In this document: positions 1 through 9,307 of the stretch, piece by piece
How the letters are laid out: every line of letters begins with the position of its first letter
Position numbering within the stretch: position 1 is the first letter of the stretch
Assembly (NCBI GenBank): GCA_040005635.1
Contig: JBDTYM010000004.1
Coordinates: 1-64,000 of the forward strand
Direction of reading: 5' to 3'
Origin: Dokdonella_A sp040005635
Lineage (GTDB): Bacteria; Pseudomonadota; Gammaproteobacteria; Xanthomonadales; Rhodanobacteraceae
Length of the DNA: 64,000 bases
Translations under genes and position numbers: made by a program
Notes under the pieces: model-generated
Seen by the model: the letters and a program-made list of their open reading frames with translations, nothing else
Told to the model about the DNA's origin: nothing
The model's database searches: none

Positions 1-832
1 GCTCGGCGCCGAACGCGAAACACTCGAAGCCGACCTCAATCGCCTGCTGATCCCGCAGGATCCACGCGACGAGGGCAATCTGTTCCTCGAAATCCGCGCG
101 GGCACCGGCGGCGACGAAGCGGCCCTTTTCGCCGGCGACCTCATGCGCATGTATCTGCGCTATGCCGAACGGCGCCGCTGGAACGTGGAAATCCTCTCCG
201 CCAGCGACGGCGAGCATGGCGGCTACAAGGAAGTCATCGCACGCGTCGAAGGCCATGCCGCGTTTTCGCGGCTGAAGTACGAGTCCGGCACGCATCGCGT
301 GCAGCGCGTGCCGGCGACCGAGGCGCAGGGGCGCATCCACACTTCGGCGGCGACGGTGGCGATCCTGCCCGAGCTCGACGAAATCGACGAGATCGAGATC
401 AAGGATGCCGACCTCAAAACCGATACGTTCCGCGCATCCGGCGCGGGCGGCCAGCACGTCAACAAGACCGATTCGGCGATCCGCATCACGCATCTGCCGA
501 GCGGTATCGTCGTCGAATGCCAGGACGAGCGCAGCCAGCACAAGAACCGCGCCCGTGCGCTCTCGTTGCTGAAAGCGAAGCTGCTCGATGCGGAACGCAG
601 CAAGCAGAACGCCGCGCAGGCCGAGTCGCGCAAGCTGCAGGTCGGCTCCGGCGATCGCAGCCAGCGCATCCGCACCTACAACTTCCCGCAGGGTCGCGTG
701 ACCGATCACCGCATCAATCTGACCTTGTACCGCCTGCCGGAGATCATCGCCGGCGATCTCGACGAGCTGATCGACACGCTGACGCGCGAGGATCAGGCCG
801 ATCAGCTGCAGCAGCTGACAGGAAATTCCTGA
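1..832 (+). CDS. prfA: Peptide chain release factor 1, 5'-truncated
   Basis: Releases the finished polypeptide at UAA and UAG stop codons in the ribosomal A site. The reading frame is already open at base 2, so the N-terminal domain lies outside the window; about 276 residues are visible. The codon-recognition tripeptide P-A-T occurs in the context RVPATEAQGRIHTSA, which marks RF1 rather than RF2 (RF2 has SPF). The peptidyl-tRNA hydrolysis motif GGQ follows in SGAGGQHVNKTDSA. The conserved tail around RIRTYNFPQGRVTDHR is complete. It ends four bases before the stop of the converging gene at 837. The upstream partner is usually hemA, not visible here. Identification is firm. Confidence 0.97.
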   Translation, partial: LGAERETLEADLNRLLIPQDPRDEGNLFLEIRAGTGGDEAALFAGDLMRMYLRYAERRRWNVEILSASDGEHGGYKEVIARVEGHAAFSRLKYESGTHRVQRVPATEAQGRIHTSAATVAILPELDEIDEIEIKDADLKTDTFRASGAGGQHVNKTDSAIRITHLPSGIVVECQDERSQHKNRARALSLLKAKLLDAERSKQNAAQAESRKLQVGSGDRSQRIRTYNFPQGRVTDHRINLTLYRLPEIIAGDLDELIDTLTREDQADQLQQLTGNS

Positions 833-836
833 TACT

Positions 837-1577
837 TCAGAGCGTGCGTCCGATCACGTCCGACTCCAGCCTGGCGGCGGGATCGAGCGCGAACATGCCT
901 TCGCCCGTGCCGCTCGCATTTCCGGGCAGCTTCCAGTTGCAGTCGACTTCCGGCACACCGGGCGCCGCGATGCGGAAGCAGACCGGCACCAGCGCCGTGC
1001 TGCTCCTCGAATGCCCGCCGACGATTTCCGGTTCGAACGTCCACGTCTTCACCGCGTTGGTCGCCGAACGCACGAAGGCGGCGTCGGCCTGCGGTGCTTG
1101 CGCGAACGGCTCGACGTCCTTGACCCTGCCGGCTTCGTCATAGCCGACTTTCAGCACATCCAGGCCCTGACGCCTGCCGGCTGCGGCGTTCTCCGGGCAC
1201 TTCGGCGCGGTCTGGCGGGCATAGCCGCCGCCCGTCGAGGCGCCGGCAAGGCTCACGCGATAGTTGCCATCCGCTTGCGCGTCGATCCTGAGCGAGAGAT
1301 GCAGCTTCGACTCGGTCGCCGCGGGCACGCCATCGACCTTGCCGGGGCTGATCTTCCAACTGCGGATGTCCTTCTCCAGACGTTCGTGCAGCATCTTCAG
1401 ATGTGTATCGTCGGTCGCCAGGTGAGTGATGCGGCCGGCGGCGTCGACGCCGAGGTTCCAGGTCATGTCGACGAACACCGGCGATGATCCCGCCGGTGAG
1501 GGTGCCGCGCCGGATACCGAGAGCACGCCTGCGAAGACCATCGCGGCAAGGGTGGTGCATGCGATGCGACGACTCAT
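837..1577 (-). CDS. Secreted protein with TonB C-terminal-like domain
   Basis: Probable periplasmic protein of 246 residues. Residues 1 to about 25 form a signal peptide (MSRRIACTTLAAMVFAG then SGAAP). The C-terminal third contains the segment AVKTWTFEPEIVGG, which resembles the TonB C-terminal fold (a V-x-x-W-x-F-x-P pattern) seen in many secreted Xanthomonadales proteins annotated as energy transducer TonB. There is no proline-rich linker or transmembrane anchor as in real TonB, so an energy-coupling role is doubtful. The start is supported by a near-perfect Shine-Dalgarno (AGGAGGT) seven bases upstream. It is monocistronic and converges with prfA. Function unknown. Confidence 0.75.
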   Translation of the reverse strand: MSRRIACTTLAAMVFAGVLSVSGAAPSPAGSSPVFVDMTWNLGVDAAGRITHLATDDTHLKMLHERLEKDIRSWKISPGKVDGVPAATESKLHLSLRIDAQADGNYRVSLAGASTGGGYARQTAPKCPENAAAGRRQGLDVLKVGYDEAGRVKDVEPFAQAPQADAAFVRSATNAVKTWTFEPEIVGGHSRSSTALVPVCFRIAAPGVPEVDCNWKLPGNASGTGEGMFALDPAARLESDVIGRTL

Positions 1578-1683
1578 GGAGACCTCCTTCCTTGAAGCGG
1601 CAAGTATCGGCTCGCCGCCCGGCTGCAGACAATGGCTGACGCGCGTTGTGGCAGATTTTTACGTCGTCGGTTAGCGTCTCGCC

Positions 1684-3786
1684 ATGAATGACAAGAACGC
1701 GAGCGAGCTCGACGCGGCGCTGACGCAGATCGCGAATCTGCTCGGCAGTGGACGCTTCGCCGAAGCAGCCGCGCAGGCGTCCGACCTGCGCCAGCGATTC
1801 CCGGCGCAGGCGGAAGTGGTGCGCCTGCATGCGATTGCATTGCTGCAGCTCGGTCGGATCGGCCAAGCGCACGAAGCGCTCGAGCAGGCACTCCGGCTGG
1901 CGCCGCAATCGATCGAAGTACTGTGCAACCTCGGCAGCGTACTGCTGGCGACGGGCGATGCGAACGCCGCAGTGGAGACGCTGCAATGCGCCTTCGTCCT
2001 CGCGCCTGCGAATCCGTCCGTAATCAACGGCCTCGGCAATGCACGTCGCGCCGCGGGCGATCTCAGCGGCGCGCGCGACGCTTACCTCGCCGCTACCCAC
2101 GCAGCGTCCGACCACGTCGGCGCCTGGTTCAATCTCGCCGCAGCGCATCTCGCGCTCGGCGAGAACGCGTTGGCCGAGCGCGATGCGCGGCAGGCGCTGA
2201 CGCTGGCGCCGGCGCATCCGGAAGGACTGCTGCTGCTCGGTCACGTGCTCGCCGTGCAGGGACAGTTTGCCGCCGCGCAGACCGCCTACGCCGCGGGCGC
2301 CCGCAGTGCGCCGGACGACGCACGCTTTCCCTATCAGGTCGGCTTGATGGCCGAAGAGCAGAAGCATCTGGCCGCAGCCGCCGACGCGCACGCACGCGCG
2401 CTGGCGCTCGATCCGAACCTGCATCACGCACTCGGCCAGCTTGTGTTCCTGCGGCGCCAATTGTGCGACTGGCGCGATCTCGATGCTTTGTCGGCCGATC
2501 TGCGTGCGCGCGTCGCAGCAGGCGCGGCCGGCATCGCTCCGTTCGCATTCCTGTCCGAACCAGCGGGCGCTGGCGAGCAGCTGCACTGCGCGCGAACCGC
2601 TGCGGCGACGATCGCGGCGAAGGCGGCGCCTCTACGCCGGCACCTTGCCCTCGCGCCGCGCAAGCAGGATACAGACGTGGGCTTGCGCGTCGGCTTCGTC
2701 TCCAACGGTTTCGGCAATCACCCGACCGGCTTGCTGATCGTCGCGATGATCGAAGCGCTCGGCGAACACGCGATCCAGACGCATCTGTTCGCGACCACGG
2801 CCGATGATGGCAGCGAGATCCGCCGCCGTCTGCGCACAGCCGCGCATCGTCTGCACGAGGTAGCCGATCTCGGCGCGACGGCGCTCGCCGAGCGCATTCA
2901 TGCCGATGCGATCGAGATCCTGGTCGATCTGCGCGGCTATGGCGGCGGCAGTGTCGCCGATACGCTGGCGCTGCGACCGGCACCGCTGCAGGTCGGCTGG
3001 CTCGCCTATCCGGGCACCTCGGGCTCGCCCTGGCTCGACTATGCGATCGCCGATCGCATCGTGTTGCCGGATGCGCTGCGCGCGCAGTTCTCCGAACAGG
3101 TCGTCTGGCTGCCGCGCTGTTTCCAGCCATCCGATCCCACTCGCACCGTGGGCGACCCCCCATCGCGCAGCGCCTGTGGCTTGCCGCAGAGCGCGGTCGT
3201 GTATGCCTGTTTCAACAACAGCTACAAGATCAATCCGGCCAGCTTCGAGCGCCTGCTGGCCGTGCTGCGCGGCGTGCCCGATGCCGTGCTGTGGCTGCTT
3301 TCAGGTCCCGAAGGCGCCGACCAGCGCTTGCGCGTCGAGGCGCAGCGGCGCGGCATCGACGCGGCGAGACTCGTATTCATGTCGAAGCTGCCACATTCCG
3401 ACTACCTGACACGCTATCGGCACGCCGATCTGTTTCTCGACACGGCACCGTACAACGCGCATACGACCGCATCGGATGCGATCTGGGCCGGCTGCCCGGT
3501 GCTGACCGTCGCCGGCGAGACATTCGCCGCGCGTGTCGCGGCGAGCTTGAACCACCACCTCGGCCTGGCGCGCCTGAACGCGGCGGACGACGCCGGTTTC
3601 ATCGAGATCGCGATTCGGCTGGGTCGCGATGCGGACGCACGCACGGCGTTGCGCACCGAACTCGCCGAACGCCGAAGCAGCAGCGGCCTGTTCGACATGC
3701 GCGCTTTCGCCGCGGATTTCGCCGCCGTGCTGCACGAGATGTCGCGCCGTCATCGCGCCGGTCTGGCGCCGGCGGCATTCGGTTGA
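1684..3786 (+). CDS. TPR protein with GT41 (O-GlcNAc transferase/SPINDLY-type) domain
   Basis: Predicted cytoplasmic glycosyltransferase of 700 residues. Roughly residues 1-250 are tetratricopeptide repeats (recurring A-x-x-x-x-G/N-x-x-A-x-x-x-x patterns such as HVGAWFNLAAAHLALGENAL). From about residue 310 the sequence matches the family 41 catalytic region: VGFVSNGFGNHPTG, IEILVDLRGYGGGS, QVGWLAYPGTSG, then FNNSYKINP and LWLLSGPEG, ending with HTTASDAIWAGCPVLT, the usual UDP-sugar side. GT41 enzymes attach GlcNAc or another sugar to Ser/Thr; bacterial members are related to plant SPINDLY and the Xanthomonas OGT homologue. The acceptor is unknown and no flagellin or adhesin gene is adjacent. 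Followed after 37 bases by moaB. Confidence 0.85.
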   Translation: MNDKNASELDAALTQIANLLGSGRFAEAAAQASDLRQRFPAQAEVVRLHAIALLQLGRIGQAHEALEQALRLAPQSIEVLCNLGSVLLATGDANAAVETLQCAFVLAPANPSVINGLGNARRAAGDLSGARDAYLAATHAASDHVGAWFNLAAAHLALGENALAERDARQALTLAPAHPEGLLLLGHVLAVQGQFAAAQTAYAAGARSAPDDARFPYQVGLMAEEQKHLAAAADAHARALALDPNLHHALGQLVFLRRQLCDWRDLDALSADLRARVAAGAAGIAPFAFLSEPAGAGEQLHCARTAAATIAAKAAPLRRHLALAPRKQDTDVGLRVGFVSNGFGNHPTGLLIVAMIEALGEHAIQTHLFATTADDGSEIRRRLRTAAHRLHEVADLGATALAERIHADAIEILVDLRGYGGGSVADTLALRPAPLQVGWLAYPGTSGSPWLDYAIADRIVLPDALRAQFSEQVVWLPRCFQPSDPTRTVGDPPSRSACGLPQSAVVYACFNNSYKINPASFERLLAVLRGVPDAVLWLLSGPEGADQRLRVEAQRRGIDAARLVFMSKLPHSDYLTRYRHADLFLDTAPYNAHTTASDAIWAGCPVLTVAGETFAARVAASLNHHLGLARLNAADDAGFIEIAIRLGRDADARTALRTELAERRSSSGLFDMRAFAADFAAVLHEMSRRHRAGLAPAAFG

Positions 3787-3823
3787 GCTTCCCGCCGCGA
3801 TCACACCGCGCTAGGCTGATGCA

Positions 3824-4345
3824 ATGACCGCACAAACCGATTTCATCCCACTCGACATCTGCGTGCTGACCGTTTCCGACACGCGCACCGCCGACACCGA
3901 TACGTCCGGCGACTACCTCGTCCTGTCGCTCGGGCAGGCCGGTCATCGCCTGCATGAGCGTCGCATCGTCAAGGACAATCGCTACCTGATGCGCGCGATC
4001 GTCGCCGGCTGGATCGCCGATGAAGGCGTGCATGGCGTCATCGTGACAGGCGGCACCGGATTCACCGGCCGCGACTCGACGCCGGAGGCGATCCTGCCTC
4101 TGCTCGACAAGGAAATGCCGGGCTTCGGCGAAACGTTCCGCGCCGTCAGCTTCGAGGAGATCGGCACCTCGACGATGCAGTCGCGCGCATTTGCCGGCTT
4201 GTCGAACAACACCTTCGTGTTCTGCCTGCCCGGTTCGACCTCGGCCTGCCGCACGGCTTGGGAAAAACTGATTCGTTCGCAGCTGGACGCGACGACAAGA
4301 CCGTGCAACCTGGCCACGCTGATGCCGCGCCTGCGCGAAATCTGA
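3824..4345 (+). CDS. moaB: Molybdenum cofactor biosynthesis protein MoaB
   Basis: MogA/MoaB family protein of 173 residues, the usual length. Members adenylylate molybdopterin (Mog) or have a related role in molybdenum cofactor assembly in the cytoplasm. Signature segments are VLTVSDTRTADTDTSGD near the N-terminus, VIVTGGTGFTGRDSTPEAI with the MoCF family T-G-G-T-G loop, and the FCLPGSTSACRTAW stretch close to the C-terminus. The order of these and the DTSGD motif fit MoaB better than MogA. No other moa gene is nearby, so it is separated from the main pathway operon. It lies 37 bases behind the GT41 gene and 39 before ppk2 and may be read with either. Confidence 0.92.
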   Translation: MTAQTDFIPLDICVLTVSDTRTADTDTSGDYLVLSLGQAGHRLHERRIVKDNRYLMRAIVAGWIADEGVHGVIVTGGTGFTGRDSTPEAILPLLDKEMPGFGETFRAVSFEEIGTSTMQSRAFAGLSNNTFVFCLPGSTSACRTAWEKLIRSQLDATTRPCNLATLMPRLREI

Positions 4346-4384
4346 TCGAACCTGTCAGCGGCTGCTCACCTCGGAGACTGTGAC

Positions 4385-5170
4385 GTGAAAGAACGCGAAC
4401 CGCTGAAGAAGAAACAGTACGCTCAGGCGCTGGAAGATCTCTACAAGGACCTCGTCGATCTGCAGCGCTGGATCATGTCGACCGGCAAGCGTGTCGTCGT
4501 GGTGCTCGAAGGCCGCGACGCGGCCGGCAAGGGCGGCGTGATCAAGGCGATCAGCGAACCTCTCAATTCGCGCTACGCGCGCATCGTCGCGCTGCCGAAG
4601 CCGAGCGAGCGTGAAAGTACGCAATGGTATTTCCAGCGCTACGTCGAACATCTGCCTGCTGCCGGTGAACTCGTGCTGTTCGATCGCAGCTGGTACAACC
4701 GCGCCGGCGTCGAGCACGTGATGGGTTTCTGCAGCGAAGTACAGTACCGCCGCTTCATGGCGGACTGTCCGGCGTTCGAGAAGCTGATCACCGACGACGG
4801 CCTGATCCTGCTGAAGTATTGGCTCGCGGTCGACCAGGAAAACCAGGACCAGCGCTTCCGCGAGCGGGCGACCGACCCGCTCAAGCGCTGGAAGATCTCG
4901 CCCGTCGACCTCAAGGCGCGCGAGCAGTACGCCGCCTACGGCAAGGCACGCGATACGATGCTGAAGGCCACGCACGCCGAGTGGGCGCCCTGGTTCGTGG
5001 CGGACTTCAACGACCAGAAGCGCGGTCGCCTGAATCTGATTTCGCACCTGCTTGCACGTCTGCCCGAGCGCGCGCCACCGGACAAACCGCTGAAGCTCGC
5101 CAAGCTCAAGGGCAAACTGGGTAGCGAGCATGTGGCGGACAACAGCCTGTGGATTCCCGAGCGGAACTGA
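4385..5170 (+). CDS. ppk2: Polyphosphate kinase 2 family protein
   Basis: Transfers phosphate between polyphosphate and nucleotides in the cytoplasm; class I enzymes mostly make ATP or GTP from the diphosphates. The protein has 261 residues, a single-domain PPK2. Visible features are the Walker A loop EGRDAAGKGG near residue 45, the partner segment LPKPSERESTQWYFQRY, and the Walker B-like motif LFDRSWYNRAGVE, followed by the lid-region segment RFRERATDPLKRWKISPVD. The start is GTG at 4385, preceded by GGAG about nine bases upstream. Substrate class I is inferred from length and lid sequence. Confidence 0.93.
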   Translation: MKEREPLKKKQYAQALEDLYKDLVDLQRWIMSTGKRVVVVLEGRDAAGKGGVIKAISEPLNSRYARIVALPKPSERESTQWYFQRYVEHLPAAGELVLFDRSWYNRAGVEHVMGFCSEVQYRRFMADCPAFEKLITDDGLILLKYWLAVDQENQDQRFRERATDPLKRWKISPVDLKAREQYAAYGKARDTMLKATHAEWAPWFVADFNDQKRGRLNLISHLLARLPERAPPDKPLKLAKLKGKLGSEHVADNSLWIPERN

Positions 5171-5436
5171 CCGAGGTTGCCGATGCGGCCAGCCGCGTGC
5201 GGTCTGTAGCCGCCATGAGTGTCGACGGCGTCACAGATGAACGGAACATGGCGCCGATTTCACGCCACGTTTACCTCGCGAGCCGGATTCTCCAGTCGCT
5301 CCGCGACGCGTCGGTGCCGGGCATCCACACGCGGCTCGGAGTGCATAATTCTATGCCGATGCATTAATTCGCAAGCTGCCGCCGTGTGCGCAAATCGCTG
5401 GCGGCGAAGGGCGCGCCCGCCGAGTGGCCGCACGAG
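5171..5436. other. Intergenic region before the DUF1295 gene
   Basis: About 266 bases without a convincing gene. An open frame at 5149-5367 has no family resemblance or good ribosome-binding site. The AT-rich patch around 5345-5370 (cataattc, gcattaattc) could hold a -10 element for the downstream gene, but no clear -35 is visible. Confidence 0.4.
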
Positions 5437-6369
5437 ATGAATCTGCTACCTCTGCTCCATGTCTTCGTCGCGAGTACGCTGCTTCTCCTCGCCGGTTGGC
5501 TGGTGCAGCGACGCACGCACAACGCCGGCCTCGCAGACTTGCTGTGGGCTGCCTGCATCGCCGGCAGCGCGCTCTATTACGGCGTGGTCGCCGGCGGATC
5601 GCTGGTTTCGCAAATGCTGGTCACCGTGATGGGCGGCATCTGGGGCTTTCGCCTGATCATGCATCGGCTGCGGCGCATGCTGAACGAGCGCGAAGATCCT
5701 CGCCTACGCCACCAGCGCCAACGCTGGAACGGTGACCAGCGTCGCTTCCTGCTGATGTTCGCCGGGCGCGCCTTCTCGGCCACTCTGTTCTCTGTACCGC
5801 TGTATGTGGCAGCAGCCAACCCCGCCACCGAAGCGAGGCCGTGGACCCTGCTTGCCGCCGTCGTCTATCTGGTCGGTCTTTCGGGCGAAGCGTACGCAGA
5901 CATGCAACTCGCCGCCTTCCGCACCAAGCCCAAGCACCTCGGCCATACCTGTCGCGAGGGTCTGTGGCGCTATTCGCGCCATCCAAACTACGCGTTCGGC
6001 TGCCTGCACTGGTTCAGCTACGTATTTCTCGCAATCGGAATGCCGTGGCCGCTATGGGCGTTGACTCTGATCGGGCCGCTGCTGACGATGCTCGGCTGGA
6101 TCAATGCGATCCCGACGGCAGAAGCTCAGGCGATCCGCACGCGCGGCGATGACTATCGCGCCTACCAGCGCGCGACCAGCGTGCTGCTGCCATGGTTCCC
6201 ACGAGGCTGGCCGAAAGATCGGCCCGACGCATCCGCCTGGCACACGCCGCTCGCGGTCACGCGCGTGTGGACACCGGTGACTCCACGCCGTACACCGGCC
6301 CCGGCGTATCGATTGTCCGCCGACATGGCGCCACTGCCGAAAGCCAGCGATTCCGGCACGCGCTCGTGA
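5437..6369 (+). CDS. DUF1295 (steroid 5-alpha-reductase-like) membrane protein
   Basis: Integral membrane protein of about 310 residues with roughly seven hydrophobic segments. The C-terminal half carries the DUF1295/isoprenylcysteine methyltransferase-like signature: CREGLWRYSRHPNYAFGCLHWFSY, followed by a GWINAIPTAE stretch and RGDDYRAYQRATSVLLPW. This family shares the fold of NAD(P)H-dependent steroid 5-alpha-reductases and membrane methyltransferases; the substrate in bacteria is generally unknown. The start is placed at ATG 5437 (MNLLPLLHV); a GTG at 5386 would add 17 non-hydrophobic residues. The gene converges on secF with 12 bases between stops. Confidence 0.83.
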   Translation: MNLLPLLHVFVASTLLLLAGWLVQRRTHNAGLADLLWAACIAGSALYYGVVAGGSLVSQMLVTVMGGIWGFRLIMHRLRRMLNEREDPRLRHQRQRWNGDQRRFLLMFAGRAFSATLFSVPLYVAAANPATEARPWTLLAAVVYLVGLSGEAYADMQLAAFRTKPKHLGHTCREGLWRYSRHPNYAFGCLHWFSYVFLAIGMPWPLWALTLIGPLLTMLGWINAIPTAEAQAIRTRGDDYRAYQRATSVLLPWFPRGWPKDRPDASAWHTPLAVTRVWTPVTPRRTPAPAYRLSADMAPLPKASDSGTRS

Positions 6370-6381
6370 CGCGGATGCGGC

Positions 6382-7320
6382 TCAGGGGCGCCGTGCGAGT
6401 TCCGGATTTTCCTTGCTGACCGGCATCAGATCGCTCTTCGAGACACCGAGCCAGTACAGGATCGGATTGGCGAAGAAGATCGACGACAGCGTGCCGATCA
6501 CGATGCCGACCAGCATCGTCAGGCCGAAGCCGTGCACGGCGGGGCCACCGACGAAATACAGGGCGAACATCGACAACGAGGTCGTCAGCGACGTCATGAT
6601 CGTGCGCGACAAGGTCTGGTTGATCGCCTTGTTGAGGATCGAATAAGGCTCGGCCTTGCGCGTCAGGCGGAACAGTTCGCGGACGCGGTCGAATACGACG
6701 ACCTTGTCGTTGATCGAGTAGCCGATCACCGCGAGTACGGCGGCCAACACGGTCAGGTCGAACTCCATCTGCATCAGCGCGAAGAAGCCGAGCGTCAGGA
6801 TGGTGTCGTGAATTTCGCTGGCGATCGCGGCGATCGCGAAGCGCTTTTCGAAGCGGATGCCGATGTAGATCATGATGCCGAGCATCACGAACACCGCCGC
6901 CACGATACCGTCGCTCTTCAGCTCGGCACCGACCTGTGGGCCGACGAAATCATGCCGCTTGGAACTCACGTCGGGGCGCTTGGCCTTCAGCGCCGTGATG
7001 ACATCGGCCGCGATCTTGTCGCCGTTCTTCTGGTCGGCCGGCGTCTGCAGGCGGATCGAGACGTTGCGTGTACCGCCGAGGCTCTGCACCTGTGCGTTGT
7101 GGAAACCGCCGGTTTCGAGCGCCGCGCGCACCTGGTCGACTTCGACCGGCTGCTCGTACGCCGCTTCGACCAGCACGCCGCCGGTGAAGTCGAGCGCATA
7201 GTTGAGTCCGCGCGTGAGGATCAGGCCGATCGACAGCACCATCAGCACGATCGAGATCGCGACGCTGACCTTGCGCCAGCCGAGGAAGTCGATATTGCTG
7301 TTCGGATTGAAGAGTTCCAT
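6382..7320 (-). CDS. secF: Protein translocase subunit SecF
   Basis: Inner-membrane partner of SecD that uses the proton-motive force to pull proteins out of the SecYEG channel. It has 312 residues, typical for SecF. An N-terminal transmembrane helix is followed by a periplasmic domain with the family segment YALDFTGG and, after about residue 130, five more helices. The conserved cytoplasmic-side segments VIGYSINDKVVVFDRVRE and LSRTIMTSLTTSLSMFALY are present. It begins 12 bases after the secD stop and closes the queA-tgt-yajC-secD-secF operon. Confidence 0.97.
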   Translation of the reverse strand: MELFNPNSNIDFLGWRKVSVAISIVLMVLSIGLILTRGLNYALDFTGGVLVEAAYEQPVEVDQVRAALETGGFHNAQVQSLGGTRNVSIRLQTPADQKNGDKIAADVITALKAKRPDVSSKRHDFVGPQVGAELKSDGIVAAVFVMLGIMIYIGIRFEKRFAIAAIASEIHDTILTLGFFALMQMEFDLTVLAAVLAVIGYSINDKVVVFDRVRELFRLTRKAEPYSILNKAINQTLSRTIMTSLTTSLSMFALYFVGGPAVHGFGLTMLVGIVIGTLSSIFFANPILYWLGVSKSDLMPVSKENPELARRP

Positions 7321-7332
7321 GGATGGATTCCG

Positions 7333-9246
7333 TCAGGCGGCGGAGCCGCGCGTGTAACCGCTGCCGATCGACAAGCCCTTCAGCTTGCGGCGGCCGTGCA
7401 CGAGGTTGGTGATCGCATGCGTGACCGTCACCGAGGTGAACATCGAGGTCAGGATGCCGATGAACAGGGTCACGCCGAAACCGCGAATCGCACCGGAGCC
7501 GAGCGTCATCAGCGCGAGCGCGGCGAGCAGATGGGTCACGTTGGCATCGAGAATCGTTGCGAACGCCTTGTCGTAGCCGGCGCGGATCGAGGCCAGCGGC
7601 GTCGAACCGTTGCGCAGTTCCTCGCGGATGCGCTCGCAGATCAGCACGTTGGCGTCGATCGCCATGCCGAGCGTCAGCACGATACCGGCAATGCCGGGCA
7701 TGGTCAGGGTCACGCCGATCGCCGACATCACGGCGAGCAGCAGGACCAGATTGAAGAACAGCGCGACGTCCGCAATCAGGCCGAACACCCAGTAGTAGAA
7801 CGCCATGAACACGAGCACGGCGGCGAGACCGAGCGCGACGGCCTTGACGCCCTTGAGGATGTTGTCGTTGCCGAGGCTCGGACCGATCACGCGTTCCTCG
7901 ACGATGTCGGTCGGGGCGGCGAGCGAGCCGGAGCGCAGCAGCAGGGCGAGATCGGAGGCTTCCTTGTTGCTGGCGAGGCCGGTGGTCGAAAAGCGGTTCG
8001 AGAACACGCCGCGGATGTTGGCGAGATTGATGACTTCCTCGGTGATCTTCGAGCTGCGCACTTCCTTGCCGTCGATCACCTTCACTTCGGGCGTGCGCTC
8101 GATGTAGAGCACCGCCATCGGCTTGCCGACGTTCTGCGAGGTGAAGTCCAGCATCTTCTTGCCGCCGGCCGAATTCAGCGACACCGACACGGCCGGCGTG
8201 CCGCTTTGCGGATCCGGTGCGCTCGACGCGTCGACCATCTCGTCGCCGCTGACGATGACCTTCTTCTTCAGCAGCACCGGTACCGGCTTGCCGTCGACGC
8301 CGCGTTCGCGGCGGTAGTACAACTTGTCGTCCGGCGGCACCACGCCGCTCTTGACGACCTCGAACACGTTCGCGCTCTCGTCGACCGCGTGATATTCCAG
8401 CGTCGCCTGCACGCCAAGGATCTTCTTCGCCTCGGCGGTGTCCTGCACGCCGGGCAATTCCACCGCGATGCGCGAGTCGCCCTGCTGCTGGATCAACGGC
8501 TCGGCGACACCGAGCGCGTTGATGCGGTTGCTCAGCGTGGCTTGGTTCTGGCGGATCGTGTTGAGCGCAATCTCGCGGATCTTGTCCGGCTTGACGCTGC
8601 CATTGAGTGTGTAGGCTTCGCCGACCTGGGCACCGTTCGCGATCGTGACGTCCGGCACCTTGGCCTGGATCGCGGTGAGCGCGGCATCGCGATCTTCGGC
8701 GCTGCGCAGCTGCACCACGATGCCCTGCGGTCCGCGGCCGACCGACTGGTAACGGATGTTCTTCTCGCGCAGCGTCGTGCGGATGTCGTCGCTGTAGCGC
8801 GTCAGCTGCTTCTCCAACACATCCTTGTCGTCGACTTCCATCAGGAAGTGCACGCCACCCTGCAGGTCGAGCCCCTTCGGCATTTCCTTGGCGCCGATCG
8901 CACGCATCCAGCGCGGCACCGTCGAGGCCAGATTCTGCGCCACCGTGTACTGGTCGCCGAGCGTGCTCTTCAGCGTCTCGGCCGCCTTCGCCTGCACCTC
9001 GTTCTCACCAACCGGCAGGCGCACGAGCAGGTGGTCGCCGCTGAGATCGATGCTCTGGAAGCCGATCTTGTCTTTCTCCAGCACACCCTGCACCTGCTCT
9101 TTCAACGCCTGGTCGACGGTCGCGCCACGGTTGGCGACGATCTGCACGGCCGGCTGCTGCACGAACAGGTTCGGTACGCCGTACAGCACGCCGAGCAGCA
9201 GCACGACAACCACGATCGCGTATTTCCAGCGGGGAAAATCGTTCAT
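7333..9246 (-). CDS. secD: Protein translocase subunit SecD
   Basis: Membrane component of the SecDF-YajC complex, which supports late steps of Sec export. The protein has 637 residues, normal for the single SecD form. After an N-terminal helix it has the large periplasmic P1 region starting at GLDLQGGVHFLMEVD (the D1 motif) and the segment NRINALGVAEPLIQQQG. Six C-terminal helices include the conserved GMAIDANVLICERIREE segment with a functional acidic residue. It lies 61 bases behind yajC. Nothing is missing or fused. Confidence 0.97.
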   Translation of the reverse strand: MNDFPRWKYAIVVVVLLLGVLYGVPNLFVQQPAVQIVANRGATVDQALKEQVQGVLEKDKIGFQSIDLSGDHLLVRLPVGENEVQAKAAETLKSTLGDQYTVAQNLASTVPRWMRAIGAKEMPKGLDLQGGVHFLMEVDDKDVLEKQLTRYSDDIRTTLREKNIRYQSVGRGPQGIVVQLRSAEDRDAALTAIQAKVPDVTIANGAQVGEAYTLNGSVKPDKIREIALNTIRQNQATLSNRINALGVAEPLIQQQGDSRIAVELPGVQDTAEAKKILGVQATLEYHAVDESANVFEVVKSGVVPPDDKLYYRRERGVDGKPVPVLLKKKVIVSGDEMVDASSAPDPQSGTPAVSVSLNSAGGKKMLDFTSQNVGKPMAVLYIERTPEVKVIDGKEVRSSKITEEVINLANIRGVFSNRFSTTGLASNKEASDLALLLRSGSLAAPTDIVEERVIGPSLGNDNILKGVKAVALGLAAVLVFMAFYYWVFGLIADVALFFNLVLLLAVMSAIGVTLTMPGIAGIVLTLGMAIDANVLICERIREELRNGSTPLASIRAGYDKAFATILDANVTHLLAALALMTLGSGAIRGFGVTLFIGILTSMFTSVTVTHAITNLVHGRRKLKGLSIGSGYTRGSAA

Positions 9247-9307
9247 CTTGTAATCCGGGTCGACGCCGCGAACCCCTCGTCCGCAGCGGAAGAAACGCAG
9301 GAAGCGA

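Noticed and set aside
3824..4345. Assignment as mogA instead of moaB
   Set aside because: Length and the DTSGD and FCLPGSTSAC segments fit MoaB better, although both are in one family.
5149..5367. A 72-codon frame overlapping the end of ppk2
   Set aside because: No ribosome-binding site, no family resemblance, overlap with the ppk2 C-terminus.
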